Shown: positions 1 through 8,344, numbered from the stretch's first letter. The stretch: DNA of 64,000 bases from Bacillota bacterium (GCA_023436245.1 JAEZJZ010000064.1:26780-90779); one strand, 5' to 3'. The notes: generated by a model from the sequence alone, not told the origin. Translations and numbers: made by a program.

Positions 1-57
1 ACTGGCGCCCCCAGAGTCGACAATTATCGTGTAGCCAGTAATTTGGAGGCGAGATAG

Positions 58-1011
58 ATGATGAACGTGGTCTTCAGCGACAGTGAAAAGGGCTTGTTCA
101 GGTACGCGCAGCGCTGCGGGCAGTCCGTTGGTGGAGCAAGCGCTATTGGCGTCATCGGACAGGGAGGCGAGAACCTAACGCAGGGGGAACATGACTCGCT
201 GCTGGCCGAGGCACTCAGGCGGCAGGAGCAAAGACTGTGGGAGGGAAAGCCGCTCGGGGGAAAGCCGGGTGATGTCCTTGGACTGTCCTTCGCACTGGAC
301 ATTGGCGACATCGCCTCGCCTGTCACCGCTGCCGCACGCCGTGACCTGCTCGCGCAGATGCTTGGCGCAAACCCTTGGGACGAACTGCCTGACGCGGAAT
401 CAAGCATTGATGCCTATTGGCAGAGCTCTGTCTCCGATCTGGACAAACTGCTGGCCAGGGCACGGACCGGTGAGCCCGTACGCATTTGGTACAGTGATGC
501 ACCCTATGCCACCTGCGGCTTCTATCACATCATCCATCAGTTGCAGGGCTACGAGTGCGACATCAGCACCGTCAAGTTGCCAGGCTACCTGCCGCTAGGC
601 GCTCAGGAAGCAAGATCCGCAGTCTCTTGGGCAGAAGTCAGCCCAGGAGAACTCGCGGACTACTTGCTGTCTGCGGTCGCAATCCCAAAGTGCGTGCGCG
701 TGGCAATCAGCGCGGAATGGGAAAGGCTGATGCAGCAAAACGCTCCGCTGCGGGTCGTCAACGGGAGACTGCAGAGCGCAGGAGTCGACTTCTACGACTT
801 CTTCATTCGCAAACACGTTCCTGACGGCCACTTCAAAGTCGCGCAACTGATCGGCCATGTACTTAGCCAGTGCCAACTGGGCGTTAGCGACTGGCTGATC
901 GCAGAGCGCATCAAGCAAATGATTTCGTCAGGCGAATTGGTTGTGGTAGAGAAGGACTCAGCCTTCTATGGCGCGATACTGAGCAGGCGCTCAGAGGATA
1001 TGGGCGACTAG
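58..1011 (+). CDS. DUF1835/DUF3658 domain protein
   Basis: A 317-residue soluble protein resembling the DUF1835 (N-terminal half) plus DUF3658 (C-terminal half) family of Firmicutes, whose biochemical role is not established. The N-terminal part holds the family-like stretch beginning MNVVFSDSEKGLF and the C-terminal half includes a predicted winged-helix-like segment (VSDWLIAERIKQMISSGEL). No signal peptide or membrane segment is seen. The start is set by GGAGG at 45-49, eight bases before ATG 58; a second ATG follows directly at 61. It is transcribed alone, and the next gene on this strand (ylbJ) is about 300 bp downstream. Family assignment is from recalled motif similarity; function is unknown. 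Confidence 0.75.
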   Translation: MMNVVFSDSEKGLFRYAQRCGQSVGGASAIGVIGQGGENLTQGEHDSLLAEALRRQEQRLWEGKPLGGKPGDVLGLSFALDIGDIASPVTAAARRDLLAQMLGANPWDELPDAESSIDAYWQSSVSDLDKLLARARTGEPVRIWYSDAPYATCGFYHIIHQLQGYECDISTVKLPGYLPLGAQEARSAVSWAEVSPGELADYLLSAVAIPKCVRVAISAEWERLMQQNAPLRVVNGRLQSAGVDFYDFFIRKHVPDGHFKVAQLIGHVLSQCQLGVSDWLIAERIKQMISSGELVVVEKDSAFYGAILSRRSEDMGD

Positions 1012-1166
1012 AGTCTCTGGAAGAATACCCAGATCGGCTTCTCGCTCAGTCCAATCTCGTCTTCTCTGGCTAATCGAGCTGAGGCAACATGCAGATTATA
1101 CATCTCGACCATCACTTCAGTTGATAAGTCGCACTTACTGAGCCAAGATTGTACAACAAGTAGACG

Positions 1167-1208
1167 GAGCAGTGAAACGATGGGGTCTGACCCCTCGTTC
1201 CACTGCTC
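1167..1208. repeat. REP-like 42-bp palindrome
   Basis: Imperfect perfect-arm palindrome: left arm GAGCAGTGAAACGA then TGGGGTC, centre, then TGACCCC and right arm TCGTTCCACTGCTC. Only one arm mismatch and one bulged T. It has no T-tract, so it is not a classical terminator. The GGGGTC/GACCCC core resembles dispersed REP-type repeats seen in many genomes. Confidence 0.55.
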
Positions 1209-1241
1209 CAATTAGTACAAGCCGGTGTAGCCCAGGGCTTG

Positions 1242-1273
1242 GTCATAGTCAGCTATTGCCCTCAATATACATT
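1242..1273 (+). promoter_or_regulatory. possible sigma-E-like promoter of ylbJ
   Basis: GTCATAGT (1242-1249) resembles the sigma-E -35 GTCATATT, and TATACATT (1266-1273) resembles the -10 CATACAAT. The 16-nt spacer is slightly long. ylbJ is sigma-E-dependent in B. subtilis, which makes this plausible. A 7-bp hairpin (GTGCCGC/GCGGCAC, 1281-1297) lies between it and the ribosome binding site. Confidence 0.25.
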
Positions 1274-1316
1274 AGGTGATGTGCCGCAAGGCGGCACGGC
1301 AAAGGGGGGCACCTGC

Positions 1317-2615
1317 ATGTTATGGTCCATAGCCTTGTTGCTCTTATTCATCTGTCTATTCCTGTTCGTGCGCCGAAACCAGAAGATCGGTCGCTATCTC
1401 GGCACTTTCTTGCTCGCCGCCGCTGGTCTGTTCCTGACGGTGAGCATGGTCCGAGCCCCGGGCGAAGCGTTCGACTCGGCCTTACAGGGTCTGAAAGTCT
1501 GGTGGGATGTCGTCTTCCCGGCACTGTTGCCCTTCTTCATCGGATCGGAGATCCTGATGGGCCTCGGCGTGGTCAACTTCATGGGCGTGCTGCTGGAGCC
1601 GCTGATGCGCCCTCTGTTCAATGTGCCCGGAGTAGGCTCGTTCGTGATGGCCATGGGTCTGGCCTCAGGCTACCCCATCGGCGCCATCCTCACCCGCAAA
1701 TTGCGCAAGAACAACCTCTGCAATCAGGTGGAGGCCGAGCGCCTAATCTCCTTCAGCAACACTGCCGACCCGCTGTTCATGATCGGTGCAGTGGCCATCG
1801 GCATGTTCGGAAACGCCAAGCTAGGGGTAATCATCGCCATCGCCCACTACATCGCCGCCCTGCTGGTCGGCCTCTGTATGCGCTTCTACCGTCGCCATGA
1901 GCCACAGAGCGAGCAACTGGCCAATGAGCGCGGCAACATCCTGGTGCGCGCCTGCAAAGAGCTCTACCGGGCAAAACAGCGCGACGGCCGTCCGCTGGGG
2001 CAGTTGCTCGGCGACGCCGTCAAGAACTCAATCAACTCGCTGCTCATGGTCGGCGGGTTCATCATTCTGTTTTCGGTAATCATGCGCATCGCCACCGTCA
2101 CCGGTCTAGTGGCTCTCATCTCTCAGGGCGTAGTTGGCCTGCTCAGCCTGCTCGGATTGGCTCCCAGCCTCGGCAATGCCACCATCAGCGGCCTGTTCGA
2201 GATCACCATCGGCTGCAATGTGGCCAGTTCCACGGTCGCCCCGATCATGCAACGTATCGTCATGGCCGGAGCGATCATCGCCTGGAGCGGACTGTCAGTG
2301 CATGCGCAGGTAGCGGCGGTGGTCAATGACACCGACATTCGCATGCTGCCCTATATCATCGCACGCGCACTGCATGCCGTCTTCGCCGGCATCTGCACCT
2401 GGCTGCTCTGGCCATTCCTCGGTGAATCGGCCGCGAACACACTGGCACTCCCTGCCTTCCTGCAGACAACACCAGCAGCGTCGCTCGGCTTCTTCTGGCA
2501 CCGCTTCGCCTTCATGGGCAATCGGGTGGGTTTAGTTCTAGTTGGCCTGCTTATCCTCTCGACCGCCTATCATAGCCTCCGCCGCCTCAACCTGATCGCC
2601 TGGCGCCACCGCTGA
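1317..2615 (+). CDS. ylbJ: sporulation integral membrane protein YlbJ
   Basis: A 432-residue polytopic membrane protein of the YlbJ family, needed for forespore development in Bacillus and thought to be made in the mother cell. Two hydrophobic helices open the protein (residues 1-50), followed by the family-typical segments FPALLPFFIGSEILMGLG, GLASGYPIGAILTRKL and SFSNTADPLFMIGAVAIGMF, which resemble nucleoside-transporter gate regions. ATG 1317 is preferred over an upstream TTG/GTG because AAGGGGGG ends seven bases before it. Its last 26 codons overlap the 3' end of the convergent coaD gene, an unusual antisense overlap of 78 bp. The neighbourhood rsmD-coaD-ylbJ matches Bacillus, although there ylbJ is co-oriented. 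Confidence 0.9.
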   Translation: MLWSIALLLLFICLFLFVRRNQKIGRYLGTFLLAAAGLFLTVSMVRAPGEAFDSALQGLKVWWDVVFPALLPFFIGSEILMGLGVVNFMGVLLEPLMRPLFNVPGVGSFVMAMGLASGYPIGAILTRKLRKNNLCNQVEAERLISFSNTADPLFMIGAVAIGMFGNAKLGVIIAIAHYIAALLVGLCMRFYRRHEPQSEQLANERGNILVRACKELYRAKQRDGRPLGQLLGDAVKNSINSLLMVGGFIILFSVIMRIATVTGLVALISQGVVGLLSLLGLAPSLGNATISGLFEITIGCNVASSTVAPIMQRIVMAGAIIAWSGLSVHAQVAAVVNDTDIRMLPYIIARALHAVFAGICTWLLWPFLGESAANTLALPAFLQTTPAASLGFFWHRFAFMGNRVGLVLVGLLILSTAYHSLRRLNLIAWRHR

Positions 2616-3086
2616 GATGCGCTCGCGCATCCGTTCCTCGACGAAGGGAGGCACCAAGTCCCGAATACAGCCGCCTAGCCGCAGCACTTCCTTCACCATA
2701 CTGGAACTTAGATAGGAATAGCGGCTGCTGGTCATCATGAACAGCGTCTCGATGCGCGGATTCTGCTTGCGGTTCATCAGCGCCATCTGGAACTCATATT
2801 CAAAGTCGGAGATGGCGCGCAGCCCTTTGATGATCACTGTCGCCTGCTGTTCCTGTACATAACTGACCAGCAGACCACTGAACCGGCCAACCTTCACATT
2901 CGGCAGATGCTTGACGCAGTCATGGATCATCTGTTCCCGCTCTTCCAAAGAGAAGAGCGGGTCTTTGTTTGGGTTACGCACCACAGCCACGATCACTTCA
3001 TCAAAAACTGCTGCTGCACGGTTGATCACGTCAATGTGCCCGTTGGTCACCGGATCAAAGCTGCCAGGATAGACTGCTCTGGACAT
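2538..3086 (-). CDS. coaD: phosphopantetheine adenylyltransferase
   Basis: Catalyses ATP + 4'-phosphopantetheine to dephospho-CoA + PPi, the penultimate step of coenzyme A synthesis. The nucleotidyltransferase signature YPGSFDPVTNGHIDVI is at residues 6-21, the substrate-binding KGLRAISDFEYE is near 88-99, and the SSSMVKEV motif is near 127. At 182 residues it is about 20 longer than typical CoaD; the extra C-terminal tail is encoded by DNA antisense to the end of ylbJ. ATG is preceded by GAGGGGGT. It lies 18 bp after rsmD and is surely co-transcribed with it. Confidence 0.95.
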   Translation of the reverse strand: MSRAVYPGSFDPVTNGHIDVINRAAAVFDEVIVAVVRNPNKDPLFSLEEREQMIHDCVKHLPNVKVGRFSGLLVSYVQEQQATVIIKGLRAISDFEYEFQMALMNRKQNPRIETLFMMTSSRYSYLSSSMVKEVLRLGGCIRDLVPPFVEERMRERISAVAPGDQVEAAEAMIGGREDKQAN

Positions 3087-3104
3087 TTGTGTGAAACCCC
3101 CTCA

Positions 3105-3644
3105 CTATAACCGCTTAAGAATAGTAATCGCTGTGTCACCATATGTCTTCTGCTGCAAGATGTGCCAAAGTTCGTCTGGCGGCAGCGCATAATCCCGCAG
3201 ATGCTCCAGACAGACCACCCCGCGCTCCGTGAGCAGACCTTCCTCCGCGATTCGCGCCAGCGCAGACAGATAGAGTCCAGACTGATACGGAGGATCGATG
3301 AAGATCACATCAAAGGGCTCACCTCGCAGCCGCTCCAAGGCGACCGCATAGTCTGCCTGCAGGCAGACGGCGGTCGTAAAGCCGACGGTGCGTAAGTTAG
3401 CCTGCAACTCGGCGAAAACCCGCCTGTCCTTCTCCACAAACACCACGCTCGCTGCGCCGCGACTCCAGGCTTCGATGCCCATGGCACCGCTGCCCGCGAA
3501 CAAGTCCAGAAAATGCCCTTCCGGAATGAGCGGCGCCAATATATTGAACACGGCTCCCTTGACTTTGTCGCCAGTTGGCCGCACCGGTAGGCCGTCTTTC
3601 ATCTGCAACTTGCGTCCTTTGGCTCTGCCCGCAATTACTCGCAT
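3105..3644 (-). CDS. rsmD: 16S rRNA (guanine966-N2)-methyltransferase RsmD
   Basis: SAM-dependent methylation of G966 of 16S rRNA. The 179-residue protein starts MRVIAGRAKGRKL and shows the SAM-binding motif FLDLFAGSGAMGIEAWSRGA (about 45-64), the acidic ribose-binding residue in FVEKD, and the catalytic DPPY in IFIDPPYQSGLY (about 116). The ribosome site is GGGGTGGG. It is the first gene of the rsmD-coaD pair, a widespread arrangement. Confidence 0.93.
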   Translation of the reverse strand: MRVIAGRAKGRKLQMKDGLPVRPTGDKVKGAVFNILAPLIPEGHFLDLFAGSGAMGIEAWSRGAASVVFVEKDRRVFAELQANLRTVGFTTAVCLQADYAVALERLRGEPFDVIFIDPPYQSGLYLSALARIAEEGLLTERGVVCLEHLRDYALPPDELWHILQQKTYGDTAITILKRL

Positions 3645-3817
3645 TCACTTCACCCACCCCATTGTATTATGCCATGCCGGGACAACCCAAGGAAGTTTTG
3701 ACAAAATGCAAGAATTTGCGCCAAAGCGTGTATATTACGTCTGCACCCGGTTCAGAATAGGAGTGGAAGCAACAACATTTCCCCATAAGCTCTTCCTCCG
3801 GTTTCTCCTCTCCCAGA

Positions 3818-3845
3818 CTGGTGGCGACAGCCACCAGCCTTTTTT
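3818..3845 (+). terminator. Rho-independent terminator, plus strand, no obvious gene upstream
   Basis: Stem CTGGTGGC/GCCACCAG with loop GACA, then CC and a run of six T. It points rightwards, yet no plus-strand gene precedes it; the DNA from 3645 to 3817 is otherwise empty. It may end a small RNA. Confidence 0.7.
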
Positions 3846-3850
3846 ATGCC

Positions 3851-3880
3851 CATAGAAAAGAGCGGATCCAAAGATCCGCT
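3851..3880 (-). terminator. terminator of the SASP gene
   Basis: Perfect 8-bp stem AGCGGATC/GATCCGCT with loop TTTG on the minus strand, followed by CTTTTCT. It begins about 20 bp after the SASP stop codon. Confidence 0.75.
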
Positions 3881-3900
3881 CCTTCGTCCTCTGTTAACAG

Positions 3901-4131
3901 TTACCGGGTGGTGCCACCGCGGCTGGCCAATGACTGCTCGGCCATGGCGATCATTTTGCGGACCATGTGTCCACCGATAGCACCGGTGTCACGAGTGGTC
4001 ATTGTTCCCCAATAACCATCGGCAGGGGTATTGATGCCCAACTCGCTGGCCACTTCGTACTTGAACTGGTCAAGAGCCTTTTTCGCGTTCGGGACGACAG
4101 GCGTGTTGCTGGAAGAACTTCCTAGTGCCAT
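3901..4131 (-). CDS. alpha/beta-type small acid-soluble spore protein
   Basis: A 76-residue DNA-binding spore core protein that coats and protects spore DNA and is degraded by GPR during germination. It has the family helix KKALDQFKYEVASELGI, in which YEVASE is the GPR cleavage sequence (about residues 26-31), and the second conserved block GYWGTMTTRDTGAIGGHMV. ATG 4131 is chosen because GGAGGAG lies just upstream; a longer frame extends 17 codons further without a ribosome site. The upstream sigma-G-like promoter and downstream terminator make it a single-gene unit expressed in the forespore. Confidence 0.95.
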   Translation of the reverse strand: MALGSSSSNTPVVPNAKKALDQFKYEVASELGINTPADGYWGTMTTRDTGAIGGHMVRKMIAMAEQSLASRGGTTR

Positions 4132-4185
4132 GTTTGTCTCCTCCTTGCTTTGGATTGCTGCAAATAGATGATCTACTTGCATGCA

Positions 4186-4214
4186 TATTATCTGTCGCTG
4201 CGAGGAGTATATAC
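4186..4214 (-). promoter_or_regulatory. sigma-G-like promoter of the SASP gene
   Basis: On the minus strand GTATA (-35, consensus GHATR) and GATAATA (-10, consensus CATNNTA with one mismatch) are separated by exactly 17 bases. They lie 55-83 bases upstream of the SASP start codon. sigG itself is encoded at 62201-62998. Confidence 0.5.
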
Positions 4215-4263
4215 TAGCACTTAATTCCTAACCTGCCATCTGCCACAATAATTGGATCGCAAC

Positions 4264-5136
4264 TCAGTGTTCGACTGCAAACAAGCGCCGAGTTATCTCC
4301 TGAGCCGTCTTGGTCTTGGCCAGCCCGCCGAGTGCCGTTTCACGCAACTCACGCGGCATGGAGTGACCGATTTCCCCCATCGCCTCAATCACTTCGTCGA
4401 GCGGAATTACGCTGTCAATGCCGGATAACGCCAGTTCCGCCGCGCCCAAAGCAGAGAGCGCATGCAACGCATTTCGTTTGACGCACGGGACTTCCACCAG
4501 ACCGGCCACGGGGTCGCAAACCAAGCCCAGTCCGTTTTTCAGCGCCAAAGCGCCGGCGGCCAACGCCTGCCTGGGAGTTCCGTCGGCCAACTCCACCACA
4601 CCGACGGCGGCCATCGCCGCAGCTGAACCGCACTCCGCCTGGCATCCGCCTTCGGCCCCGCTGAGTGACGCAACCTGACCGATCACCTGACCTACGCCAG
4701 CCGCTGCAAATAGGGACATGATCAGTTCATGGTCAGAAGACTGCAGGTCTTCCGCCGCCGCGAGCAGCACGCCCGGCAAAATGCCACTGGAACCGGCCGT
4801 GGGTGCGGCCACGATCTTGCCCATGGATGCGTTGACTTCACTCACCGCAAGCGCATAAGCCATCGCCTTCTTCACCAGACCCTGCAGCAAACGGCCTTCG
4901 CTGCAGGAAAGAGAGCGGGCTGCTCCGCCCGAGAGTCCGCTGAAGGATCGGATCTCTTCCTTGATCCCGCGTTCAACCGCCGAGCGCATCACCTGTACAG
5001 TGCTCTCCATCTGCTCGTAGAGGGCTGATTCGGGTACCTGCAAGGCCCCTGCCTCGATCTGCAGCACCGCCTCGCCCAACGTAATCTGCTCTTCCTCAGC
5101 CAACTGCAGCAATTGCTGCAAAGAGTGTAAGCTCAT
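4264..5136 (-). CDS. sdaAA: L-serine dehydratase, iron-sulfur-dependent, alpha chain
   Basis: The catalytic [4Fe-4S] subunit that converts L-serine to pyruvate and ammonia. The 290-residue sequence shows the conserved blocks AAPTAGSSGILPGVLLA, SGAEGGCQAECGSAAAMAA and CDPVAGLVEVPCVKRN; the cysteines in the last two blocks are the likely cluster ligands. The start has GGAGG seven bases upstream. It follows sdaAB by about 50 bp. The order fakA-sdaAB-sdaAA equals that of B. subtilis; recG, which follows there, is replaced here by the SASP gene. Confidence 0.95.
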   Translation of the reverse strand: MSLHSLQQLLQLAEEEQITLGEAVLQIEAGALQVPESALYEQMESTVQVMRSAVERGIKEEIRSFSGLSGGAARSLSCSEGRLLQGLVKKAMAYALAVSEVNASMGKIVAAPTAGSSGILPGVLLAAAEDLQSSDHELIMSLFAAAGVGQVIGQVASLSGAEGGCQAECGSAAAMAAVGVVELADGTPRQALAAGALALKNGLGLVCDPVAGLVEVPCVKRNALHALSALGAAELALSGIDSVIPLDEVIEAMGEIGHSMPRELRETALGGLAKTKTAQEITRRLFAVEH

Positions 5137-5187
5137 GTTTGCCTCCTAGTACGGAGTTAAGTCCCAAACTAGATGATGCAGGATGCG

Positions 5188-5868
5188 CTAGATGCGTTCC
5201 AGCCAGATCACCCTGCTGATCCCGGGAATGCGCTGCAAGGACTGCAACACTTCCTGCGGCAAGATGGCATCGACCTCGATGCTCATCACCACCGCCTGAC
5301 CCTTGCCAGCCCGGGAGACGGCCATGTTGCCGATGTTGACGCCAGTCTTCACCAGCAGAGTGGAGATACCGGTGATCACGCCCGGAGTGTCCCAGGAGTT
5401 GACCACCAAAGTGTGCTCCTCACCCTTCAGGCTGACCGAGAAACCGTTCAACTCCAGTACCTCAACCTTACCGCCACCGACCGATGCTCCGACCAACTCC
5501 ACAGTCCGGGATGCGCCGGCGAGGTGAATGCCGACCGTGTTCGGATGCACCAGGTCGCTGACGTTTTCGGCTTGCACAAAGGAGTATTGCAAGCCTGCTT
5601 TGGCGGCCTCCACCTTGGCCAACCGCAGACGCTCATCGTCCGGGCTGAACCCAAGTACCCCTCCAATCAACGCCAGATCGCTGCCATGTCCGCGATAGGT
5701 TGCGGCCAGCGAGCCGTAGAGGGTGAACACCGCCTTGACCGGTGCTTCCGCCAGCAACTGCCGCGCCAGGCGGCCGAGACGAGCAGTACCGGCAGTATGG
5801 GAACTGCTTGGCCCAATCATCACGGGGCCGATCACATCGAATACTTGTAGCCTGCGTCTTGTGCTCAT
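5188..5868 (-). CDS. sdaAB: L-serine dehydratase, iron-sulfur-dependent, beta chain
   Basis: Partner subunit of SdaAA, 226 residues. The N-terminal half has the SSHTAGTARLGRLA motif (about 23-36) and GHGSD, typical of the dehydratase beta domain. The C-terminal third (about 148-226) is an ACT regulatory domain (NSWDTPGVITGISTLLVKTG). The ATG lies 2 bp after the fakA stop, with GGTGG inside the end of fakA, implying translational coupling. Confidence 0.94.
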   Translation of the reverse strand: MSTRRRLQVFDVIGPVMIGPSSSHTAGTARLGRLARQLLAEAPVKAVFTLYGSLAATYRGHGSDLALIGGVLGFSPDDERLRLAKVEAAKAGLQYSFVQAENVSDLVHPNTVGIHLAGASRTVELVGASVGGGKVEVLELNGFSVSLKGEEHTLVVNSWDTPGVITGISTLLVKTGVNIGNMAVSRAGKGQAVVMSIEVDAILPQEVLQSLQRIPGISRVIWLERI

Positions 5869-5870
5869 GG

Positions 5871-7496
5871 CTATTCCACCGAGACGATATAATGATAAAC
5901 CGGTTGACCGCCCGTGCGCCGCTCAATCTCCAAATCCGGATAGCGCCCGGTGAGCAGGTCGGCCAAAGCAACAGCCTCAGTTTCAGGCACATCTTGCCCC
6001 GAGAAAAGGCTGATCAAGCCGTCTTCCTCGCCAATCATCTGCGCAACCAAATGGGCGACGACATCGGATAGACCAGGGCCGAAGGAAACGATCTCATTCT
6101 CCAAAATGCCAATAAAGTGTCCCTGCTTGACGTCGCCAGCCGGACAGGTGTGGTCACGCACCGCGATGGTCACCTGACCACTCTTCACCTGCTTCAGATT
6201 GCGCTCCATGACATTGGCCATGGCGTCCACATCGTCCGCCTCCGGGTTGTAGGACATCAACGCGGCTAGGCCTTGCGGCAAAGTGCGCGAGGGAATCACG
6301 TGCACGCGTCCGACGATCAGGTCCTGCACCTGTTCCGCGGCCATGATGATATTCTTGTTGTTCGGCAGAATCAACACGTGCTCAGCCCGCACCGACTCAA
6401 CCGCTCTGGCCAAGTCTTCCGTGCTCGGGTTCATCGTCTGACCGCCGGCGACAATGGCATCGACGCCCATGCTACGGTAGATTTCCTGCAGACCCTCGCC
6501 AGCCACGACGGCCACCACGCCCACGTGCTTGGGCGGAGGCAGCTCTGCTGGCTGCTCGGTGTAGTAGAGAGCGCTATGCTGCTCCTGCATATTCTCCACC
6601 TTGATGCCGGTCAACTGACCGTACTTCAAACCGATTTGCAGAGCCGTGCCTGGGTCATTGGTATGCACATGCACTTTAAGCAGGGTATCGTCGCCCACAA
6701 CCAACAAGGAATCGCCCATCTTATCCAGCTCAAAGTGCAGATCATCCTCACCAACGGTGGGCTGCTTGATCATGAACTCTGTGCAATAGGCAAACTGAAT
6801 CTCCTCAAAGGGCGCCGCGTCGGGCTGGATGATTGGCGTCGGCGCTAGCGGCACCACTGGCTGCACAACATGGACGATCTCGCGTCCTTCGGCAGCAGCC
6901 AGGAACCCATGGAAGATGTGCACCAAGCCCTGCCCGCCAGCATCGACTACGCCCTGCTGCTTCAACACGGCCAACAACTCCGGAGTTCTGGCCAGCGTCT
7001 TCTCGGCCTGGCTGACCAAAGTCTTCAGCATTGCGACCGGATCGTTGGTGCGGCGAGAGACGCTCTCCGCCGCTTTCACCGCTTCGCGCATCACGGTGAG
7101 GATTGTGCCCTCAACCGGCTTGCGCACTGCCTTGTAGACGGTGTCCACGCCAGCCTGTAAAGCATTCTGAAACTCCACCACGGAAACGGATGGACCTTTG
7201 TCACCCAGGTATTTGCCGAAGCCGCGAAACAACTGGGACATAATCACGCCAGAGTTCCCGCGCGCGCCCATCAGCGACCCGGTAGCGCAGGCAGAGGCAA
7301 GCTGGCCAACTGTCGGATCCTTCAGTTGGCTAATTGCCCGTACAACTGCTTGCAGGGTCAAGTTCATGTTGGTTCCAGTGTCGCCATCCGGCACCGGGAA
7401 GACGTTGAGAGCGTCCACGGCTGCCCGATTGCTCTCCAAATTGGCTGCACCCTGAAGCAGCATCCGCTGCAGCAGTTCTGCCGAAATTCTCTGCAT
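5871..7496 (-). CDS. fakA: DAK2-domain fatty acid kinase FakA/YloV
   Basis: 541 residues, related to the ATP-binding subunit of fatty acid kinase, which with a FakB partner phosphorylates exogenous fatty acids. The N-terminal DAK2 (DhaL-like) domain carries VFPVPDGDTGTNMNLTL (about 31-47, with the Mg-binding aspartates) and MGARGNSGVIMSQLFRG (about 75-91). The middle and C-terminal domains match the DegV-like YloV C-terminal half (LPNNKNIIMAAEQV). ATG is preceded by GGGAGG. It lies 15 bp after yloU, which is a conserved pair. No fakB is visible in the window. Confidence 0.92.
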   Translation of the reverse strand: MQRISAELLQRMLLQGAANLESNRAAVDALNVFPVPDGDTGTNMNLTLQAVVRAISQLKDPTVGQLASACATGSLMGARGNSGVIMSQLFRGFGKYLGDKGPSVSVVEFQNALQAGVDTVYKAVRKPVEGTILTVMREAVKAAESVSRRTNDPVAMLKTLVSQAEKTLARTPELLAVLKQQGVVDAGGQGLVHIFHGFLAAAEGREIVHVVQPVVPLAPTPIIQPDAAPFEEIQFAYCTEFMIKQPTVGEDDLHFELDKMGDSLLVVGDDTLLKVHVHTNDPGTALQIGLKYGQLTGIKVENMQEQHSALYYTEQPAELPPPKHVGVVAVVAGEGLQEIYRSMGVDAIVAGGQTMNPSTEDLARAVESVRAEHVLILPNNKNIIMAAEQVQDLIVGRVHVIPSRTLPQGLAALMSYNPEADDVDAMANVMERNLKQVKSGQVTIAVRDHTCPAGDVKQGHFIGILENEIVSFGPGLSDVVAHLVAQMIGEEDGLISLFSGQDVPETEAVALADLLTGRYPDLEIERRTGGQPVYHYIVSVE

Positions 7497-7511
7497 TGTC
7501 TTGGTGCCTCC

Positions 7512-7877
7512 CTACTTGGCCTGGTTAACGCGCACTCCCTGCACGTTGACGTTCACTTGATCAACCTGCAGGCCAATCAGGTTTTCCACCGTGTATTTCA
7601 CAGTATCCATCACGTTTTGCGCAACCTCGGAGATTTTGGTGCCATAACCGACGATGATGTACAGACTAATCTCCACACCACCTGCACCGACTGTAACCTC
7701 CACCCCGCGGGAGAGATTCTCCCGTCCGAGCATCTCCACAAAGTTGTCCTTCAGTTTGCTGCGAGAGCACATGCCAACCAAGCCGTAGCAGTCCATGGCT
7801 GCAATACCGGCGATGGTGGCAATGACGTCATCCGAAATGGCGATTTGACCAAATTCATTGGTGATCACTTGGGCCAT
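7512..7877 (-). CDS. yloU: Asp23/Gls24 family protein YloU
   Basis: A 121-residue Asp23/Gls24 envelope-stress-type protein. The sequence is the canonical form: GQIAISDDVIATIAGIAAMDCYGLVGM, then a DUF322 core with VEISLYIIVGYGTKISEVAQNVMDTV. Members are cytosolic or membrane-associated scaffolds; their exact role is unclear. It is the first gene of the minus-strand yloU-fakA-sdaAB-sdaAA operon and is divergent from rpmB, 235 bp away. A TATAAT (minus strand, 7975-7980) lies upstream, but no good -35 box was found. Confidence 0.92.
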   Translation of the reverse strand: MAQVITNEFGQIAISDDVIATIAGIAAMDCYGLVGMCSRSKLKDNFVEMLGRENLSRGVEVTVGAGGVEISLYIIVGYGTKISEVAQNVMDTVKYTVENLIGLQVDQVNVNVQGVRVNQAK

Positions 7878-8053
7878 GTTGTTACCTCCTCACACCAAGC
7901 TCTGGTTTGTCGTCTGACCGCGAAAAGACTGACGATTGATCAGCGAACAAGCTTCCGTCAAACCGAGCACTAACATTATAGCACAGGCGCAAATATACAC
8001 CTAAGCTCTTCATATTCGCTAACATCCGGGCGGATTCCTCTTCATCCGGAACC

Positions 8054-8082
8054 TTGTCAACCTGTTACTGCCATGATACAAT
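8054..8082 (+). promoter_or_regulatory. sigma-A promoter of rpmB
   Basis: TTGTCA (8054-8059), 17-bp spacer, TACAAT (8077-8082), with an extended -10 TGA directly before it. The spacing and position 30 bp upstream of the rpmB start are ideal. Confidence 0.75.
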
Positions 8083-8111
8083 GGCGAGGTATGAAGCGAA
8101 GGAGGTGCACC

Positions 8112-8303
8112 ATGAGCACTAAGTGTGAGATTTGCGGCAAGTCCCGCTCGGTCGGCAACCAGATCAGTAAGTCTGATGTTCGGTCGAAGAGGGTCTGGGC
8201 TCCGAACATTCAACGCATCCGCATCGTAGTCAAAGGCCAGACTATGCGGAAGAACGTGTGCACGACCTGCATCCGCTCGGGTCGCGTCACCCGCGCTATG
8301 TAA
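8112..8303 (+). CDS. rpmB: 50S ribosomal protein L28
   Basis: 63-residue ribosomal protein of the large subunit. It is the zinc-binding (C+) form: CEIC near the N terminus and CTTC near residue 50. The core SKSDVRSKRVWAPNIQRI is standard for L28. ATG 8112 has GGAGGTG five bases upstream; an in-frame upstream start at 8073 would overlap the promoter and was rejected. Monocistronic, with its own promoter and terminator, between the divergent yloU operon and convergent spoVM, as in B. subtilis. Confidence 0.96.
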   Translation: MSTKCEICGKSRSVGNQISKSDVRSKRVWAPNIQRIRIVVKGQTMRKNVCTTCIRSGRVTRAM

Positions 8304-8316
8304 GTCAATAAAAGCC

Positions 8317-8344
8317 AAAAGCACTGGAAATCCAGTGCTTTTTT
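8317..8344 (+). terminator. terminator of rpmB (likely bidirectional)
   Basis: AAGCACTGG/CCAGTGCTT stem with AAAT loop and TTTTTT tail. The opposite strand ends in CTTTTGG, so it can also stop transcription from spoVM, which converges on it. Confidence 0.9.

Noticed and set aside
1008..1211. 67-residue minus-strand ORF
   Set aside because: Overlaps the 42-bp palindrome, no ribosome site and no family resemblance.
3698..3736. TTGACA and TATATT as a promoter
   Set aside because: The spacing is 27 bases, too long for sigma-A.
7975..8003. Promoter for yloU
   Set aside because: A good TATAAT exists, but the -35 positions (TAGGTG, TTAGGT) are poor.
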